Part shown: positions 6,336-6,461 of the stretch, piece after piece
How positions within the stretch are numbered: position 1 is the first letter of the stretch
Layout of the letters: every line of letters begins with the position of its first letter
NCBI GenBank assembly: GCA_021158865.1
Contig: JAGGSX010000184.1
Span: 1-6,461 of the forward strand
DNA length: 6,461 bases
Origin: Thermoplasmata archaeon
Lineage (GTDB): Archaea > Thermoplasmatota > E2 > UBA202 > JdFR-43
Direction of reading: 5' to 3'
Translations under genes and position numbers: made by a program
Notes under the pieces: generated by a model
The model's database searches: none
The model's input: only the letters and a program-made list of their open reading frames with translations
Told to the model about the DNA's origin: nothing

Positions 6336-6424
6336 AGCCCCGTAGTGTAGTGGTCAATCATGCGAGGCTCTGGACCTCGCGACCCAGGTTCGAATTGCAT
6401 TGCAAGAAAATCCTGGCGGGGCTA
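6336..6424 (+). tRNA. tRNA-Gln (anticodon CUG) interrupted by a 16-nt T-loop intron
   Basis: The acceptor stem AGCCCCG (6336-6342) pairs fully with CGGGGCT (6417-6423), and the discriminator is A6424. The D stem is GTGT (6345-6348) with TCAT (6358-6361), one mismatch at 13-22, and the D loop has GG (6352-6353). The anticodon stem CGAGG (6363-6367)/CCTCG (6375-6379) closes a 7-nt loop CTCTGGA with anticodon CTG (6370-6372), decoding CAG. The A1-U72 pair is the feature by which archaeal GatDE recognises tRNA-Gln, consistent with indirect Gln-tRNA formation. The T stem CCAGG (6384-6388)/CCTGG (6412-6416) is complete, but the loop holds 23 nt instead of 7. Removing 6395-6410 restores the standard loop TTCGAAT. 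CCA is not encoded. A standard tRNA model without non-canonical intron handling may miss or down-score it. Confidence 0.93.
6395..6410 (+). other. Putative archaeal tRNA intron at position 59/60 with a BHB motif
   Basis: The 16-nt insert TTGCATTGCAAGAAAA lies between tRNA positions 59 and 60. With its flanks it folds as a bulge-helix-bulge. The exon helix is the T stem CCAGG/CCTGG. The central 4-bp helix is TTCG (6389-6392) with AGAA (6405-6408), three pairs plus a G-A mismatch. The two 3-nt bulges are both AAT (6393-6395 and 6409-6411). The intron helix is TGC (6396-6398) with GCA (6402-6404) and an ATT loop. Cutting after the second nucleotide of each bulge (AA|T), where archaeal splicing endonuclease cuts, gives exactly this 16-nt intron and joins CCAGG-TTCGAAT-CCTGG. 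The G-A pair makes the motif slightly relaxed. Confidence 0.85.
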
Positions 6425-6461
6425 TTTCCTTCAATAAATTTCATATAATATGCCGTATTTC

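Noticed and set aside
6363..6379. Reading the anticodon as CTC (Glu)
   Set aside because: This would need a shifted or 9-nt anticodon loop; the 5-bp stem with a 7-nt loop places CTG at 34-36, and A1-U72 agrees with Gln.
6393..6412. Alternative 18-nt intron register with a TTGC/GCAA intron helix
   Set aside because: It folds slightly better in the intron helix but splicing would leave a 5-nt T loop, so the 16-nt register is preferred.
6336..6424. tRNA as a pseudogene broken by an insertion
   Set aside because: All stems are intact and the insert fits BHB geometry, with a cut that restores a perfect T loop; a random insertion would not do this.

Overview
The window is AT-rich, gene-dense and archaeal. 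The evidence is a wyosine-pathway TYW1 enzyme of the archaeal type, TATA-like boxes about 20 to 31 nt upstream of start codons with no leader, a tRNA-Gln with the A1-U72 pair, and a tRNA intron flanked by a bulge-helix-bulge (BHB) motif. A secreted C25 (gingipain-like) protease joined to NosD-type beta-helix and PKD modules fits a euryarchaeal or Thermoplasmata-like lineage, but the lineage is only a guess.

Layout. Positions 1-2964 (minus) hold one uninterrupted reading frame of 988 codons that runs off the left edge. It reads signal peptide, N-terminal beta domain, C25 peptidase with its His/Cys pair, a right-handed beta-helix of PbH1/NosD repeats, then the start of a PKD domain. Positions 3052-4157 (minus) hold a two-gene operon: a small DUF134 (UPF0251) helix-turn-helix protein followed 2 bp later by an Mrp/NBP35-type Fe-S carrier P-loop ATPase. 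A short divergent promoter region with two TATA-like boxes separates this from a plus-strand pair. That pair is TYW1 (4-demethylwyosine synthase, about 4206-5138) and a DUF401 multi-pass membrane protein (5135-6301), overlapping by 4 bp. The right end carries tRNA-Gln(CUG), 6336-6424.

The most notable point is the tRNA. It looks broken in the T arm until a 16-nt insertion is removed between positions 59 and 60. The insertion folds with its flanks into a nearly canonical BHB splice motif, and excision restores a standard 7-nt T loop. The two operons share an Fe-S theme (an Fe-S carrier and a two-cluster radical SAM enzyme), but nothing in the sequence proves a functional link. No stretch longer than 300 bp lacks a gene.
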